The notes under the pieces are model-generated. The model was not told where the DNA came from. It saw only the letters and a list, made by a program, of their open reading frames with translations, and did no database searches. The position numbers and the translations under genes are program-made. Positions 57,365 through 64,000 of a DNA stretch of 64,000 nt are shown piece by piece. This stretch comes from Myxococcota bacterium (GTDB lineage Bacteria; Myxococcota_A; UBA9160; UBA6930): assembly GCA_028285625.1 (NCBI GenBank), contig JANQOX010000021.1:208420-272419 (forward strand), written 5' to 3'. Numbering within the stretch: the first letter of the stretch is position 1; the number at the start of each line of letters is the position of its first letter.

Positions 57365-57610
57365 GGGACGGGAGTAGAGCATGCTCGCACGAACCCGGCA
57401 AATCAGAAGTCACCGGATCGTCACGTCCGCGTGACACCCGAACGGTTCACGGGATCGCGCCGTCTGCAGCGTCGGAAACCGCTGTTTGCAAGCGGGAACG
57501 TCACATGGTTCCGCGCGGTTTCGCGCCGACGTTGAAGCGAGGTGACGCCCGTGGGCAGCGTGCGGGAGGGGGTTCGGAGGGCCTACCCCGATCGACGGAT
57601 TTCAGCTTCT

Positions 57611-57632
57611 ATCGAGCTCATGCTCGATTTTT
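57611..57632 (+). terminator. Orphan terminator-like hairpin
   Basis: ATCGAGC-TCAT-GCTCGAT forms a perfect 7-base-pair stem with a 4-base loop followed by TTTTT on the plus strand. No plus-strand gene lies upstream within reach (dnaA is on the minus strand), so it may end an unannotated small transcript. Confidence 0.45.
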
Positions 57633-57722
57633 CGATGGATTCCTGAGTCGCGCTCAAACCACCCCAACGGGGCCCGTTTCGGGCTTCTCCGGCGCCGTGA
57701 ACTTCGCGCCGGGCGCGCGCGC

Positions 57723-58364
57723 TCAGTGAACGGTTGCCGGTGGTGCACCAGACGGCGTGGCTGCATGAAACGCGAGCAATCCCTCGAGCGTGTCGAGCCG
57801 TTGTGCGATGTCGTGCGCTTCGAGAAGCCCCTGCTTCTCTTCGGGAGAAAGCCCGACTGCCTGGCTGATCGTGTTGGCAAACTCGCCGTCTTCGAGTTGC
57901 TCGAGCCGGGTGAACGCCGACTCGTCCAGCGTTCCGCCGCGTTGCGCGAGGGTCCGCAGGTGCTGGAGCACGCCGCTGCGGAGTGCGGCATTTCGTTCCA
58001 CTGCGCCCGGGGGCTCTTCGAGGTCCGTGACCTCGGCTACCCGGTACAGCCGCTCGCCGCGAAGCGGAATCTCGTTTTCGATCCGAAAGCGCTTGGTCCC
58101 GCGCAACAAGAGGTTGTAGCGGCCGTCGGGGAGCAGTTCGTGCCGCTCGATCACACCCGCACAGCCCACGTCGAACAGCGGCGGGTCGCCGGCCATGTCG
58201 TCCGCGTGGTCGGGTCGCACGGTCGTCATTCCGATCGTGCGCTCCCCCTCGAGCGCAGCGGCCGTCATCTGCCGGTATCGGTCCTCGAAGACGTGCAGGG
58301 GGACCAGGCAGCCGGGGAACAGCACCACGTTCGAGAGGGGAAAAATGGGGATCCGGCGGGCCAT
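57723..58364 (-). CDS. Lon N-terminal-domain protein (LON peptidase substrate-binding domain)
   Basis: A 213-residue stand-alone LON substrate-binding domain. IPIFPLSNVVLFPGCLVPLHVFEDRYRQM at the N-terminus (residues 5-33) is the PUA-like fold start, followed by VGCAGVIERHELLPDGRYNLLLRGTKRFRI near 75. The C-terminal ~80 residues are helical. No AAA+ ATPase or protease domain is present, which is normal for this bacterial family of unknown exact function. It may act as a substrate adaptor or compete with Lon. It is transcribed divergently from the SprT-like gene and lies upstream of dnaA on the same strand. Confidence 0.85.
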   Translation of the reverse strand: MARRIPIFPLSNVVLFPGCLVPLHVFEDRYRQMTAAALEGERTIGMTTVRPDHADDMAGDPPLFDVGCAGVIERHELLPDGRYNLLLRGTKRFRIENEIPLRGERLYRVAEVTDLEEPPGAVERNAALRSGVLQHLRTLAQRGGTLDESAFTRLEQLEDGEFANTISQAVGLSPEEKQGLLEAHDIAQRLDTLEGLLAFHAATPSGAPPATVH

Positions 58365-58425
58365 GGGGTCGAGGTTAATTGACGCTTGGGCCCCGGCCAG
58401 CGAGACTCGCCCTCCGGGGGGTAGG

Positions 58426-58830
58426 ATGGATCGCAGGGAGCGCCGCGAGCTGCTGGCGCGGCTGCGCAGCGATGCCGAGCGGATCGCCGAGCACTTCGGC
58501 CTCCGCTACCGCAGCATCGAGGCCGAGCGCGCCAACGTGACGAGCCGCTACGGCGTCTGCTTCTCGGACGGCACCATCAAGATCCGGCTGCGACACGCCA
58601 CTACGGGCCGACCGCTCAAGTACTCGAGCCTGGTGGCCACGCTCTGCCACGAACTCGCGCACCTTCGTCACTTCCATCACGGCGAGTCGTTCCGCCGCTA
58701 CAACGCGTACATCCTCGAGTACGCGCGGCGCGAGGGCATCTACCGGCCCGGGGAACGCGCGGCTGCGGCGGATCCGCCGGTCGAGGAGCCGGAGCCGACG
58801 ACCGGCCCCGAGCAGCTGGCCCTCTTCTAG
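58426..58830 (+). CDS. SprT/YgjP-like zinc metallopeptidase
   Basis: A 134-residue small zinc protease of the SprT/DUF45 group. The zinc motif HELAHLRHFHH (HExxH plus downstream His) lies near residue 77 after the strand IKIRLRHATTG. TSRYGVCFSDGTIKI near 43 is the segment that precedes it in YgjP-type proteins. The acidic, proline-rich C-terminus (about residues 110-134) is unstructured. ATG 58426 has a GGGGGGTAGG ribosome-binding region. Human SPRTN relatives act on DNA-protein crosslinks, but the bacterial role is unknown. A small hypothetical gene converges 24 bases downstream. Confidence 0.8.
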   Translation: MDRRERRELLARLRSDAERIAEHFGLRYRSIEAERANVTSRYGVCFSDGTIKIRLRHATTGRPLKYSSLVATLCHELAHLRHFHHGESFRRYNAYILEYARREGIYRPGERAAAADPPVEEPEPTTGPEQLALF

Positions 58831-58854
58831 ACGGGCAAGCGGGGTCGTCCAGGG

Positions 58855-59055
58855 CTAGGCGCCGCTGGCGTCGTACTCCTCGAGGGTGTTCGGGCCCTCG
58901 ACCACCTCCGACTCGATCTGGTCGCAGGCGATGGCCTTGTCGAGGATCTCCTTCAGGAGGCCACCGACCGTCAGCTCGTCGTACTCGGCGAGCGCATCTT
59001 CGAGCGCGCTGCCGGATACGGTGAACGCCAAGGTGGCGCGAATGCGAACGTCCAT
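58855..59055 (-). CDS. Small hypothetical protein, 66 residues
   Basis: A short acidic protein (MDVRIRATLAFTVSGSALEDA at the start) with a predicted strand followed by two helices and an unstructured acidic tail. CAGGAGCC, 5 bases before ATG 59055, is a good ribosome-binding site. No domain is recognised. It is longer than expected by chance given its site and neighbouring gap, but remains uncertain. It diverges from the YiiX-like hydrolase gene. Confidence 0.55.
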   Translation of the reverse strand: MDVRIRATLAFTVSGSALEDALAEYDELTVGGLLKEILDKAIACDQIESEVVEGPNTLEEYDASGA

Positions 59056-59272
59056 GCTGGCTCCTGAGGTCGCCCGGACGGGGTTCGGGCCCTGTAGGCG
59101 CTAAGTAGCTGAAAATGCGTAGCTTTCTGCGCCGAAGGCCACACAAGATACACGACGGCCGTTGAAGGGGCCAAGGGTTTTCGAGCCTTTTCGCAAGGTT
59201 GCAACCGGGTGGAAACGCCCGCGTGCGACTCAGCCCAACCGCGAACCTGGCCGAAGAGTCAGGGGAGGCCGG

Positions 59273-60400
59273 ATGGCCCGCACGGAGACCCCCCCGGTGG
59301 ATTGGCGTGGCGCCCTCACCAAGCGAATCGTCTCGTTCCTGACCGAACCGCTCTCGGGCTACGAGCAGCGCGGTTGGAACGACCGCGCCGAGCTGCTGCG
59401 CCACGTGAAGAAGGGCGACGTGCTGCTGGTGGAGGGCGACAGCCGGGTCGCCTCGATCATCAAGTACCTGACCCAGAGCTCCTGGTCGCACGCCGCGCTC
59501 TACGTGGGCGACGAGGTCACGAAGCAGGGGGGCGAAGTTGCCGAGCGGCTACGCGCCCGCTTCGGCCCCGAGGCCGACCATCTGCTCGTCGAGGCCCTGC
59601 CCGAGGGGGTCGTGGCTTCACCCATCAGCAAGTACGTGGACTTCAACATCCGGCTGGTGCGCGCCCACGCGCTGCGGCCCGAGCACCTTCGGCAGATCCT
59701 CGACGAGTCGGTCCGCTCGATCGGCTGGCACTACGACCTGCGCAACGTGCTCGACCTGATGCGGTACATGCTGCCGGTGCGGATCGTGCCCGACCGCTTC
59801 CGCCGCACGGCGCTGCACTTCGGGAGCGGCATGCCCACCGAGGTGATCTGCTCGAGCCTGCTGGGTCGGGTCTTCCACCGAGTGGGCTTCCCGATCCTGC
59901 CCGCGATCGAATACCCCGAGGGCTTCGACGCGGAGGAGCGCCCGGTGAGCGGGGGCCGGCAGTTGCTGCGTCGGATCTTCGGCCACGAGAGCGGCTCGTA
60001 CACCGGCATCTTCCACATGCGGCATCCCACCCTGCTGACGCCGCGCGACTTCGACCTGTCCCCCTACTTCGAGATCGTGAAGTTCAACGTGGTGGCCGGG
60101 GGTCGATTCGATTACCAGCGCATCCGCTGGGCCGACGAGGATCTGGCGGAGGCGCAGGCCGAGCCCCTGGTGGCGGGCGCGACCGGCCATCCCCGGCCCT
60201 ACGGGGCCGAGCCCGCCGGGGTGCCGCCGATCCCGATTCGCGCCGACGACGTCGAAGACCCAGCCGGCGGAGAGGGCGCAGGGCCCGAGTCGCTCGCGGA
60301 CGATGGGGCGTCGGGCCCCGTGCGCGCCGCGACCCGCAGGGGACCCACCGCGGCGCCACCGCGTCGGGGCATGCTCGGGCGCAGGTGGAGCGGCCGCTAG
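59273..60400 (+). CDS. YiiX/NlpC-P60-like papain-fold hydrolase
   Basis: A 375-residue permuted papain-fold protein. SSWSHAALYVGDE near residue 67 gives the catalytic His, and TEVICSSLLGRVF near 190 the catalytic Cys, the order of YiiX/YebB-type (permuted NlpC/P60) hydrolases that act on lipids or amides. The central domain (about residues 40-260) is well conserved in pattern. The C-terminal ~75 residues are low-complexity (Pro, Gly, Ala, Asp). ATG 59273 has AGGGGAGG 5 bases upstream. The 217-base gap before it holds no clear promoter. It converges with the SET-domain gene, leaving 1 base between them. Confidence 0.75.
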   Translation: MARTETPPVDWRGALTKRIVSFLTEPLSGYEQRGWNDRAELLRHVKKGDVLLVEGDSRVASIIKYLTQSSWSHAALYVGDEVTKQGGEVAERLRARFGPEADHLLVEALPEGVVASPISKYVDFNIRLVRAHALRPEHLRQILDESVRSIGWHYDLRNVLDLMRYMLPVRIVPDRFRRTALHFGSGMPTEVICSSLLGRVFHRVGFPILPAIEYPEGFDAEERPVSGGRQLLRRIFGHESGSYTGIFHMRHPTLLTPRDFDLSPYFEIVKFNVVAGGRFDYQRIRWADEDLAEAQAEPLVAGATGHPRPYGAEPAGVPPIPIRADDVEDPAGGEGAGPESLADDGASGPVRAATRRGPTAAPPRRGMLGRRWSGR

Positions 60401-60401
60401 G

Positions 60402-60923
60402 TCAGCCCAGCGACCCCGTGGCCTGCCGCTGCAGTTCGGCCACCTCGTCGGCGTGACGCGCGACGAACCACGGAGCCAGCAGCGGCAGATACTCGCGTTG
60501 GAAGGACCGGGGCAGGTCGAAGAAGCCGCCGAACAGCACGCCCCGGCAGCGCGCGGCGCCGCACGCGCAGCTCCAACGGCCGCCGCCCGAGGTGTTGATC
60601 AGGTAGTCGAGGGTGATCTCCTGCCCCTGCGGGATGGCGCGTCTCGCCACCACCTCCATCGCGTCGGGGCCGAGGAAGCGCTTGAAGGCGTTCGGGTCGC
60701 ACGAGTGGTTCAGGTGCCGGTCGGGCGCGCCCAGCAGCAGCACCCGGCCGTCCGGATAGCAGCAGTGCTCGACGCGCTCGCCCTCGCGAATCGGGTCTTC
60801 GGCCGTGACCTCGCGCACCACGGTGATGCGACGGATCGTCTCGCCGGCCTCGAAAGCGCGCGCGGCGAACACCCCCGTACCCTCCACGGGAGAGTCGCGA
60901 AGCAGCACCGACGAGGCGCTCAC
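60402..60923 (-). CDS. SET-domain protein with post-SET-like cysteines
   Basis: A 173-residue SET-domain protein, a protein-lysine methyltransferase type fold better known from eukaryotes. VEGTGVFAARAFEAGE near residue 13 is the N-SET motif. HLNHSCDPNAF near 70 and EITLDYLI near 102 form the catalytic NHSC/DY signature. A cysteine-rich CACGAARCRG near 117 resembles a post-SET zinc site. The GTG start overlaps the upstream membrane protein gene by four bases (GTGA), so the two are co-translated. Substrate unknown. Bacterial SET proteins are sporadic and some are transferred from hosts. Confidence 0.8.
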   Translation of the reverse strand: MSASSVLLRDSPVEGTGVFAARAFEAGETIRRITVVREVTAEDPIREGERVEHCCYPDGRVLLLGAPDRHLNHSCDPNAFKRFLGPDAMEVVARRAIPQGQEITLDYLINTSGGGRWSCACGAARCRGVLFGGFFDLPRSFQREYLPLLAPWFVARHADEVAELQRQATGSLG

Positions 60924-61420
60924 GGCTTGTCCTCCTTCACGCGCTGGTCCGCAGGTACCCAGACCAGCAGCACGAAGAGCGCGCCCGACAGGAGCAGGTG
61001 CCACAGGACGCCGAGCAGGTAGGGACCGAAGGCGCGGTCGAAGCCGACGCCGGCGGCGTTGAGGGCGAGCAGCGCGGCCAGGCCATAGCCCAGCACCATG
61101 CTTGCCCGCCCCGAGGGGTTCGTGGAAGCCAAGAGGATGACACCGGTCGCGTGCCCCACGATCTGGAGGGCCAGGACGGCACTCGCGATCGCCCACAGCA
61201 GGCGGGGGTCCTGGACGAACACCTCGATCATCGCGGGGAGCAGGCAGAAGAGCGCCGCAAAGACGGCGTGGATCACCATGCCATTGAACTGGTCCGCATC
61301 CTCGGCGCGCCAGCGGCCCTCGTTCGTGCGGCGAAACAGCACCACGATCGCCGAGAAACCGGCCAGGGCCACGGCGATCTCGGCGAGGGTCGGCAGCAGG
61401 CTCGGGTCGGCCATGCCCAT
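60920..61420 (-). CDS. Small integral membrane protein
   Basis: A 166-residue membrane protein with four predicted helices: about residues 10-30 (LAEIAVALAGFSAIVVLF), 48-65, 72-95 (LLWAIASAVLALQIVGHATGV) and 125-155 (FGPYLLGVLWHLLLSGALFVLLVWV). NEGRW and NPSGRA loops lie on opposite sides. ATG 61420 was chosen, with 61414 as alternative. It ends inside the SET-domain gene start, a four-base overlap, and lies 8 bases after the gene at 61429, so all three form one unit. No function is known. Confidence 0.7.
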   Translation of the reverse strand: MGMADPSLLPTLAEIAVALAGFSAIVVLFRRTNEGRWRAEDADQFNGMVIHAVFAALFCLLPAMIEVFVQDPRLLWAIASAVLALQIVGHATGVILLASTNPSGRASMVLGYGLAALLALNAAGVGFDRAFGPYLLGVLWHLLLSGALFVLLVWVPADQRVKEDKP

Positions 61421-61428
61421 GGGCCCGG

Positions 61429-61779
61429 CTAGAACGCCTCGGACCCGCGCTCGCGCTGCGGGTCCGGAAAGTCCCGGTAGAGCGCGAAGCGCACGTCTCG
61501 GACCAGCTGGTTCACGTCCGCGTGCAGTCCCTCGACGGGGCCCGTCCGCGCGGACACGTCGCCAAAGGCGCGGTCGAGCTGCGCCAGGTCGCGCACTTCG
61601 ATCAGGATGTGGAACTCGCCCAGGTCCGCCGGGCCGAGGCCGAGCTTGCGTCGGCTCACCCGATGGCGCTCGATCCGCCCCGCTGCGGCGAGGTGTCCCA
61701 AGTAGGCGTCGACCTTCTCGCAGAAGTCCACGTCCGAGACGCCGGGCCGCAGGTTGCACCAGATGTGGTACTGATCCAC
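61429..61779 (-). CDS. Hypothetical protein, ferredoxin-like fold suspected
   Basis: A 116-residue protein without a recognised function. The first ~35 residues (MDQYHIWCNLRPGVSDVDFCEKVDAYL) give a strand-helix pattern, and EFHILIEVRDLAQLDRAF near 54 gives another, which together fit a dimeric alpha/beta-barrel or ACT-like arrangement. Length and organisation resemble small DUF6614-type proteins, but this is tentative. The gene begins 9 bases after the stop of the split-barrel gene and leads into the membrane protein and SET genes, so it belongs to the same four-gene run. Confidence 0.65.
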   Translation of the reverse strand: MDQYHIWCNLRPGVSDVDFCEKVDAYLGHLAAAGRIERHRVSRRKLGLGPADLGEFHILIEVRDLAQLDRAFGDVSARTGPVEGLHADVNQLVRDVRFALYRDFPDPQRERGSEAF

Positions 61780-61788
61780 GCGCCCATT

Positions 61789-62241
61789 CTAGGGCCAGCG
61801 ACGGCGCACGGCCCGGGTATCGGGCTGGCCCACGCGCTCCCAGTGCACCCACAGCGCGCGCTCGACCGAGAACCGGAAGATCGGGTCGCGCTTGCCGAAG
61901 GCTCCGAAGGGGATCGCCTCGTGGACGCGGGTGCGCTCGTCGGCGTCTTCCACCAGGCTGCCCGTGCCGTGGAGCTGGAGCTCTTCGTCGTTCTCGCCCA
62001 GAAACGCATGCAGCACGTAGCGGCCGTCTTCTCGGAGGTCGCGCACCTTGGGCGTGCGGGTGCCCGCCGAGAGGTAGATCGCTTCGCCCGCAAAGATCGG
62101 GCAGATCGGCGCGAGGTGGGGTCCGCGGTCCCCGGTCGTCGCCAGGAAGGCGATGGCCACGCCGTCGTCCCCGATCAGCAGCCGGCGCGCCGCGGCTGCC
62201 ATCTCGGGCTCGGCCCGCTCGAAGTCGCCAAAGCTCCCCAT
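61789..62241 (-). CDS. Pyridoxamine 5'-phosphate oxidase-like split-barrel protein (second candidate F420/FMN user)
   Basis: A 150-residue split-barrel oxidoreductase. VAIAFLATTGDRGPHLAPICPIFAGEAIYLSAG (residues 28-60) is the central strand pair that binds FMN or F420, and TPKVRDLREDGRYVLHAF near 63 the phosphate-binding segment. LHGTGSLVEDADERTRVHEA near 87 is also typical. With cofGH in the window, F420 use is plausible but unproven. ATG 62241 is the best start and heads a four-gene run on the minus strand (split barrel, hypothetical, membrane protein, SET). Confidence 0.77.
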   Translation of the reverse strand: MGSFGDFERAEPEMAAAARRLLIGDDGVAIAFLATTGDRGPHLAPICPIFAGEAIYLSAGTRTPKVRDLREDGRYVLHAFLGENDEELQLHGTGSLVEDADERTRVHEAIPFGAFGKRDPIFRFSVERALWVHWERVGQPDTRAVRRRWP

Positions 62242-62283
62242 GCGCCCGCGAACCCTACCACGGGCGGGGGCTAGCCTCCGAGC

Positions 62284-62844
62284 GTGGCCCATCTGATCGA
62301 GACTCCGCGTCTGCGTCTGGTGAGCATGGGCGCGGCGTTCCTGCGCGCGTCGCTCGCAGGCGATGGCGCCCGCGCCGCAGCGCTGCTGGGCGCGTCGCTC
62401 CCCGATGACTGGCCCATGATCGAGGACGTGCTGCGCAGGCGTCTCGTCCAGCTGGGCGAGGACCCGTCCCGCGAACCCTGGCTCACCCGCGCGATCTGCT
62501 CGCGAACGCTCGGCCGCCTGATCGGCGTGACCGGGTTCCACGGCCCTCCCGGGGGTGCGTGGCTCCGCGACTTCGCCCCGGACGGCGTGGAGTTCGGCTA
62601 CACCGTGCTGCCGGCCCATCGTCGTCAGGGCATCGCGACCGAGGCCGGTGCGGCGTTGGTGACCTGGGCGCACCAGCACCACGCGGTTCGGGAGTTCGTC
62701 CTCTCCATGGCCCCGACGAATGCGGCCTCGGCGGGGGTGGCGCGCAACCTGGGCTTCGAGCGGGTCGGCAGCTGGGAGCACCAGGAGCGGGGTACCGAGG
62801 ACGTGCACCGCCTGCGCCTCGGGCCTGGAGGGCTCGGGTCCTAG
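62284..62844 (+). CDS. GNAT-family N-acetyltransferase (RimJ/RimL-type)
   Basis: A 186-residue GNAT acetyltransferase. LIETPRLRLVSMG at the N-terminus is the RimJ/RimL-type opening. VEFGYTVLPAHRRQGIATEAGAALVTWA near residue 100 holds the acetyl-CoA binding loop, and NAASAGVARNLGFERVG near 143 completes the fold. Similar enzymes acetylate ribosomal N-termini or antibiotics. The GTG start at 62284 diverges from the split-barrel gene across 42 bases. It overlaps the convergent kinase gene by four bases. Confidence 0.82.
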   Translation: MAHLIETPRLRLVSMGAAFLRASLAGDGARAAALLGASLPDDWPMIEDVLRRRLVQLGEDPSREPWLTRAICSRTLGRLIGVTGFHGPPGGAWLRDFAPDGVEFGYTVLPAHRRQGIATEAGAALVTWAHQHHAVREFVLSMAPTNAASAGVARNLGFERVGSWEHQERGTEDVHRLRLGPGGLGS

Positions 62845-63869
62845 GCGAGCAGGGCGGCGGGGTCTTGCGGGGGGTCGAGGACCCAGCGTCGCGCGCGGTC
62901 GACGACGCGCAGGCCGGCATCGTCGGTCTCGACTGCGGGCACGCGCGCCGCGCCGAGGGTGCGGCGCAGCATTTCGAGGCCCGCGTAGCGGGCGACGTCT
63001 TCGAACGCGCAGGCGCCGTCGCCGTGGGCCGTGGCATAGGCGCCCTCGGCCGCCTCGACGTTCGCCGCCGCCGCGCGGGGCTGGCCCGCGGCCACGGCGG
63101 GCAGCGCCAGGTGTGCGAGCAGGGTTCCGAGGTCGAAGGCCGGGTCGCCGATGTGGGCGATCTCGGCATCGAGCAGCTTGGGCCCGTTCTCGGTGAGCAG
63201 CACGTTGCCCGCCTGCACGTCGCCGTGCACCAGCGCGCCGCGGGTGTGCAGGTAGCGCGCGTACGCATGGCCGGCGGTGTCCCGCAGCGCGGTGTCCCGC
63301 CAGATCTCTTCGGCTCGAGCGCGGGTAGCCGGGGGCAGTGGAAAGTCGTTGGGGCGAAACGGCAGCACGAAGATGTGCTCGCCGTGCAGGCGCTGCATGG
63401 CCTCGTTCTCGAACTCGGGGGCCCAGTCCGGCGCCCGGGTGCCCTCGTGGACGCGACCCAGGAAAGCGGCGATGGCTTCGGCCGGCGCGGGGTCGAGCCC
63501 GTCGCGGGCGAGCACTTCGTCCATGCGCGGGGCGGAGCCCAAGTCTTCGAGCACCAGCACGCGATCGGCTTCTTGGAAGCCGTGGATCACGGGGCAGACG
63601 CGCTCGTGGTCGAAGGCGCGGGTGCGCCCGTAGTAGCGGGCTTCGACCCGGATGCGCTCGGTCGGGGCCTGGTACTCGGGAAAGCGCTCGAGGGCAGGCC
63701 GCGCCTGCTTGATGACGAAGCTCCGGCTCTCGGATCGCGCGCGGCGCACCCAGTTGATGTTGCCGTCGCCCGCCTTCTCGACGCGGATGCGCTCGAACCG
63801 TTCGAAGAGCCCGATGCGTTCCAGGTAGCCGGGCAGATTGGCCTCATCGAGGACGAGCTGCGTGCTCAC
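62841..63869 (-). CDS. APH-fold phosphotransferase resembling 5-methylthioribose kinase
   Basis: A 342-residue kinase-fold protein. AGDGNINWVRR near residue 37 is the glycine-rich loop, SFVIKQARP near 53 has the ATP-binding lysine, LVHGDVQAGNVLL near 217 is the catalytic HxD, and LLDAEIAHIGDPAFDLG near 236 the metal-binding Asp. The loop and these spacings resemble MtnK (methylthioribose kinase) more than antibiotic APHs, but sugar or aminoglycoside substrates are possible. GTG 63869 was chosen because AAGGAG lies 9 bases upstream. An ATG at 63962 would add an unmatched 31-residue extension. Confidence 0.75.
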   Translation of the reverse strand: MSTQLVLDEANLPGYLERIGLFERFERIRVEKAGDGNINWVRRARSESRSFVIKQARPALERFPEYQAPTERIRVEARYYGRTRAFDHERVCPVIHGFQEADRVLVLEDLGSAPRMDEVLARDGLDPAPAEAIAAFLGRVHEGTRAPDWAPEFENEAMQRLHGEHIFVLPFRPNDFPLPPATRARAEEIWRDTALRDTAGHAYARYLHTRGALVHGDVQAGNVLLTENGPKLLDAEIAHIGDPAFDLGTLLAHLALPAVAAGQPRAAAANVEAAEGAYATAHGDGACAFEDVARYAGLEMLRRTLGAARVPAVETDDAGLRVVDRARRWVLDPPQDPAALLA

Positions 63870-64000
63870 GCGCTGGCACTCCTTCGGCAGAATTCGCTCA
63901 AGGTGCCCGTAGGCACGACCGAACAGTGAAACATCGATCCGGGCGGAGCCAAGGGGGGGCAAAGCCCGCGGTCCGGTCGCCCCGGAGCCTCACGGCTCCG

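Larger units (their letters stand above)
57299..57722. other. 424-base intergenic region upstream of dnaA
   Basis: This gap separates the starts of dnaA (leftward) and the end of the Lon-domain gene. It contains the dnaA leader hairpin (57312-57364), an inverted repeat GTCAC-N6-GTGAC (57420-57435) within a stretch with several further GTCAC words, and an orphan terminator hairpin (57611-57632). A long forward frame here has no coding character. No DnaA boxes or AT-rich unwinding element typical of oriC were seen. Confidence 0.6.

Noticed and set aside
57299..57722. Chromosomal origin (oriC) beside dnaA
   Set aside because: No TTATCCACA boxes, no AT-rich repeats and no dnaN neighbour. The altered DnaA helix means that altered boxes cannot be excluded, but nothing supports an origin directly.
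57307..57729. 140-residue plus-strand frame in the dnaA upstream gap
   Set aside because: It has no domain or ribosome-binding site and contains the dnaA hairpin and an orphan terminator. It is probably not coding.
61098..62408. 436-residue plus-strand Arg/Ser-rich frame across the SET-operon genes
   Set aside because: It is antisense to four convincing minus-strand genes and has biased low-complexity composition.
1..64000. tRNA or rRNA genes, CRISPR arrays, insertion sequences
   Set aside because: No cloverleaf-like sequence, rRNA motif, regularly spaced repeat-spacer pattern, or transposase-like protein was recognised in any gap or frame.

Overview
The window is about 70% GC, densely coded on both strands, and many neighbouring genes overlap by four bases or use GTG/TTG starts. 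The cell envelope is Gram-negative: there is an OmpA-type Pal lipoprotein, a lipid A (LpxL-type) acyltransferase, SppA and several lipoproteins. Glycolate oxidase, SCP2-type thiolase and crotonase homologues, a haloalkane dehalogenase and F420 genes suggest an aerobic or facultative, metabolically broad bacterium, possibly related to Myxococcota or other former Deltaproteobacteria. The lineage cannot be fixed from this sequence alone. No rRNA, tRNA, CRISPR array, insertion sequence or phage gene was seen.

Layout. 1-3073: glycolate oxidase glcDEF (glcD cut by the window edge). 3109-7914 (minus): a citramalate synthase followed by two lipoprotein genes. 7998-14242: mixed housekeeping genes (RluA pseudouridine synthase, O-methyltransferase, TPR protein, membrane-anchored haloalkane dehalogenase homologue, acetyltransferases, metallophosphoesterase). 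14315-15545: alcohol dehydrogenase with its own promoter and a strong terminator. 15591-15870: a nested inverted-repeat element. 15968-25861: thiolase-like protein, SppA, small hydrolase operon, ThiI, gamma-glutamyltransferase, crotonase, Pal. 25900-31196: ThDP enzyme, exonuclease-helicase fusion, SDR. 31235-32525 (minus): a flavin/F420 split-barrel protein and a MetF-like protein.

32526-44568 is the centrepiece: a nine-gene fatty-acid synthesis operon preceded by a promoter and two copies of a 15-base operator-like sequence. It encodes enoyl reductase, KAS III, ketoreductase, dehydratase, KAS II, ACP, a PlsC-type acyltransferase, a phosphopantetheinyl transferase that could activate the ACP, and a single-chain 1863-residue acetyl-CoA carboxylase with the domain order of the eukaryotic enzyme (biotin carboxylase, biotin carrier, central region, carboxyltransferase). 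Apart from malonyl-CoA:ACP transacylase, this is a self-contained route from acetyl-CoA to acyl chains and onward to a lipid acceptor.

44617-50571 carries methionine aminopeptidase, acetylornithine aminotransferase, FolB, LpxL, an SH3 lipoprotein and a diguanylate cyclase. 50880-55155 carries a ferredoxin-type sulfite/nitrite reductase and the two F0 synthase genes cofG and cofH of coenzyme F420 synthesis. Two split-barrel proteins elsewhere in the window are possible F420 users. A tandem repeat array follows cofH. 55823-57298 is a dnaA gene with an altered DNA-recognition helix, outside the usual dnaN/recF setting and with a large hairpin in its leader. The rest holds a Lon-N-domain protein, a zinc peptidase, a YiiX-like hydrolase, a SET-domain protein paired with a membrane protein, another split-barrel protein, an acetyltransferase and an APH/MTR-kinase-like kinase.
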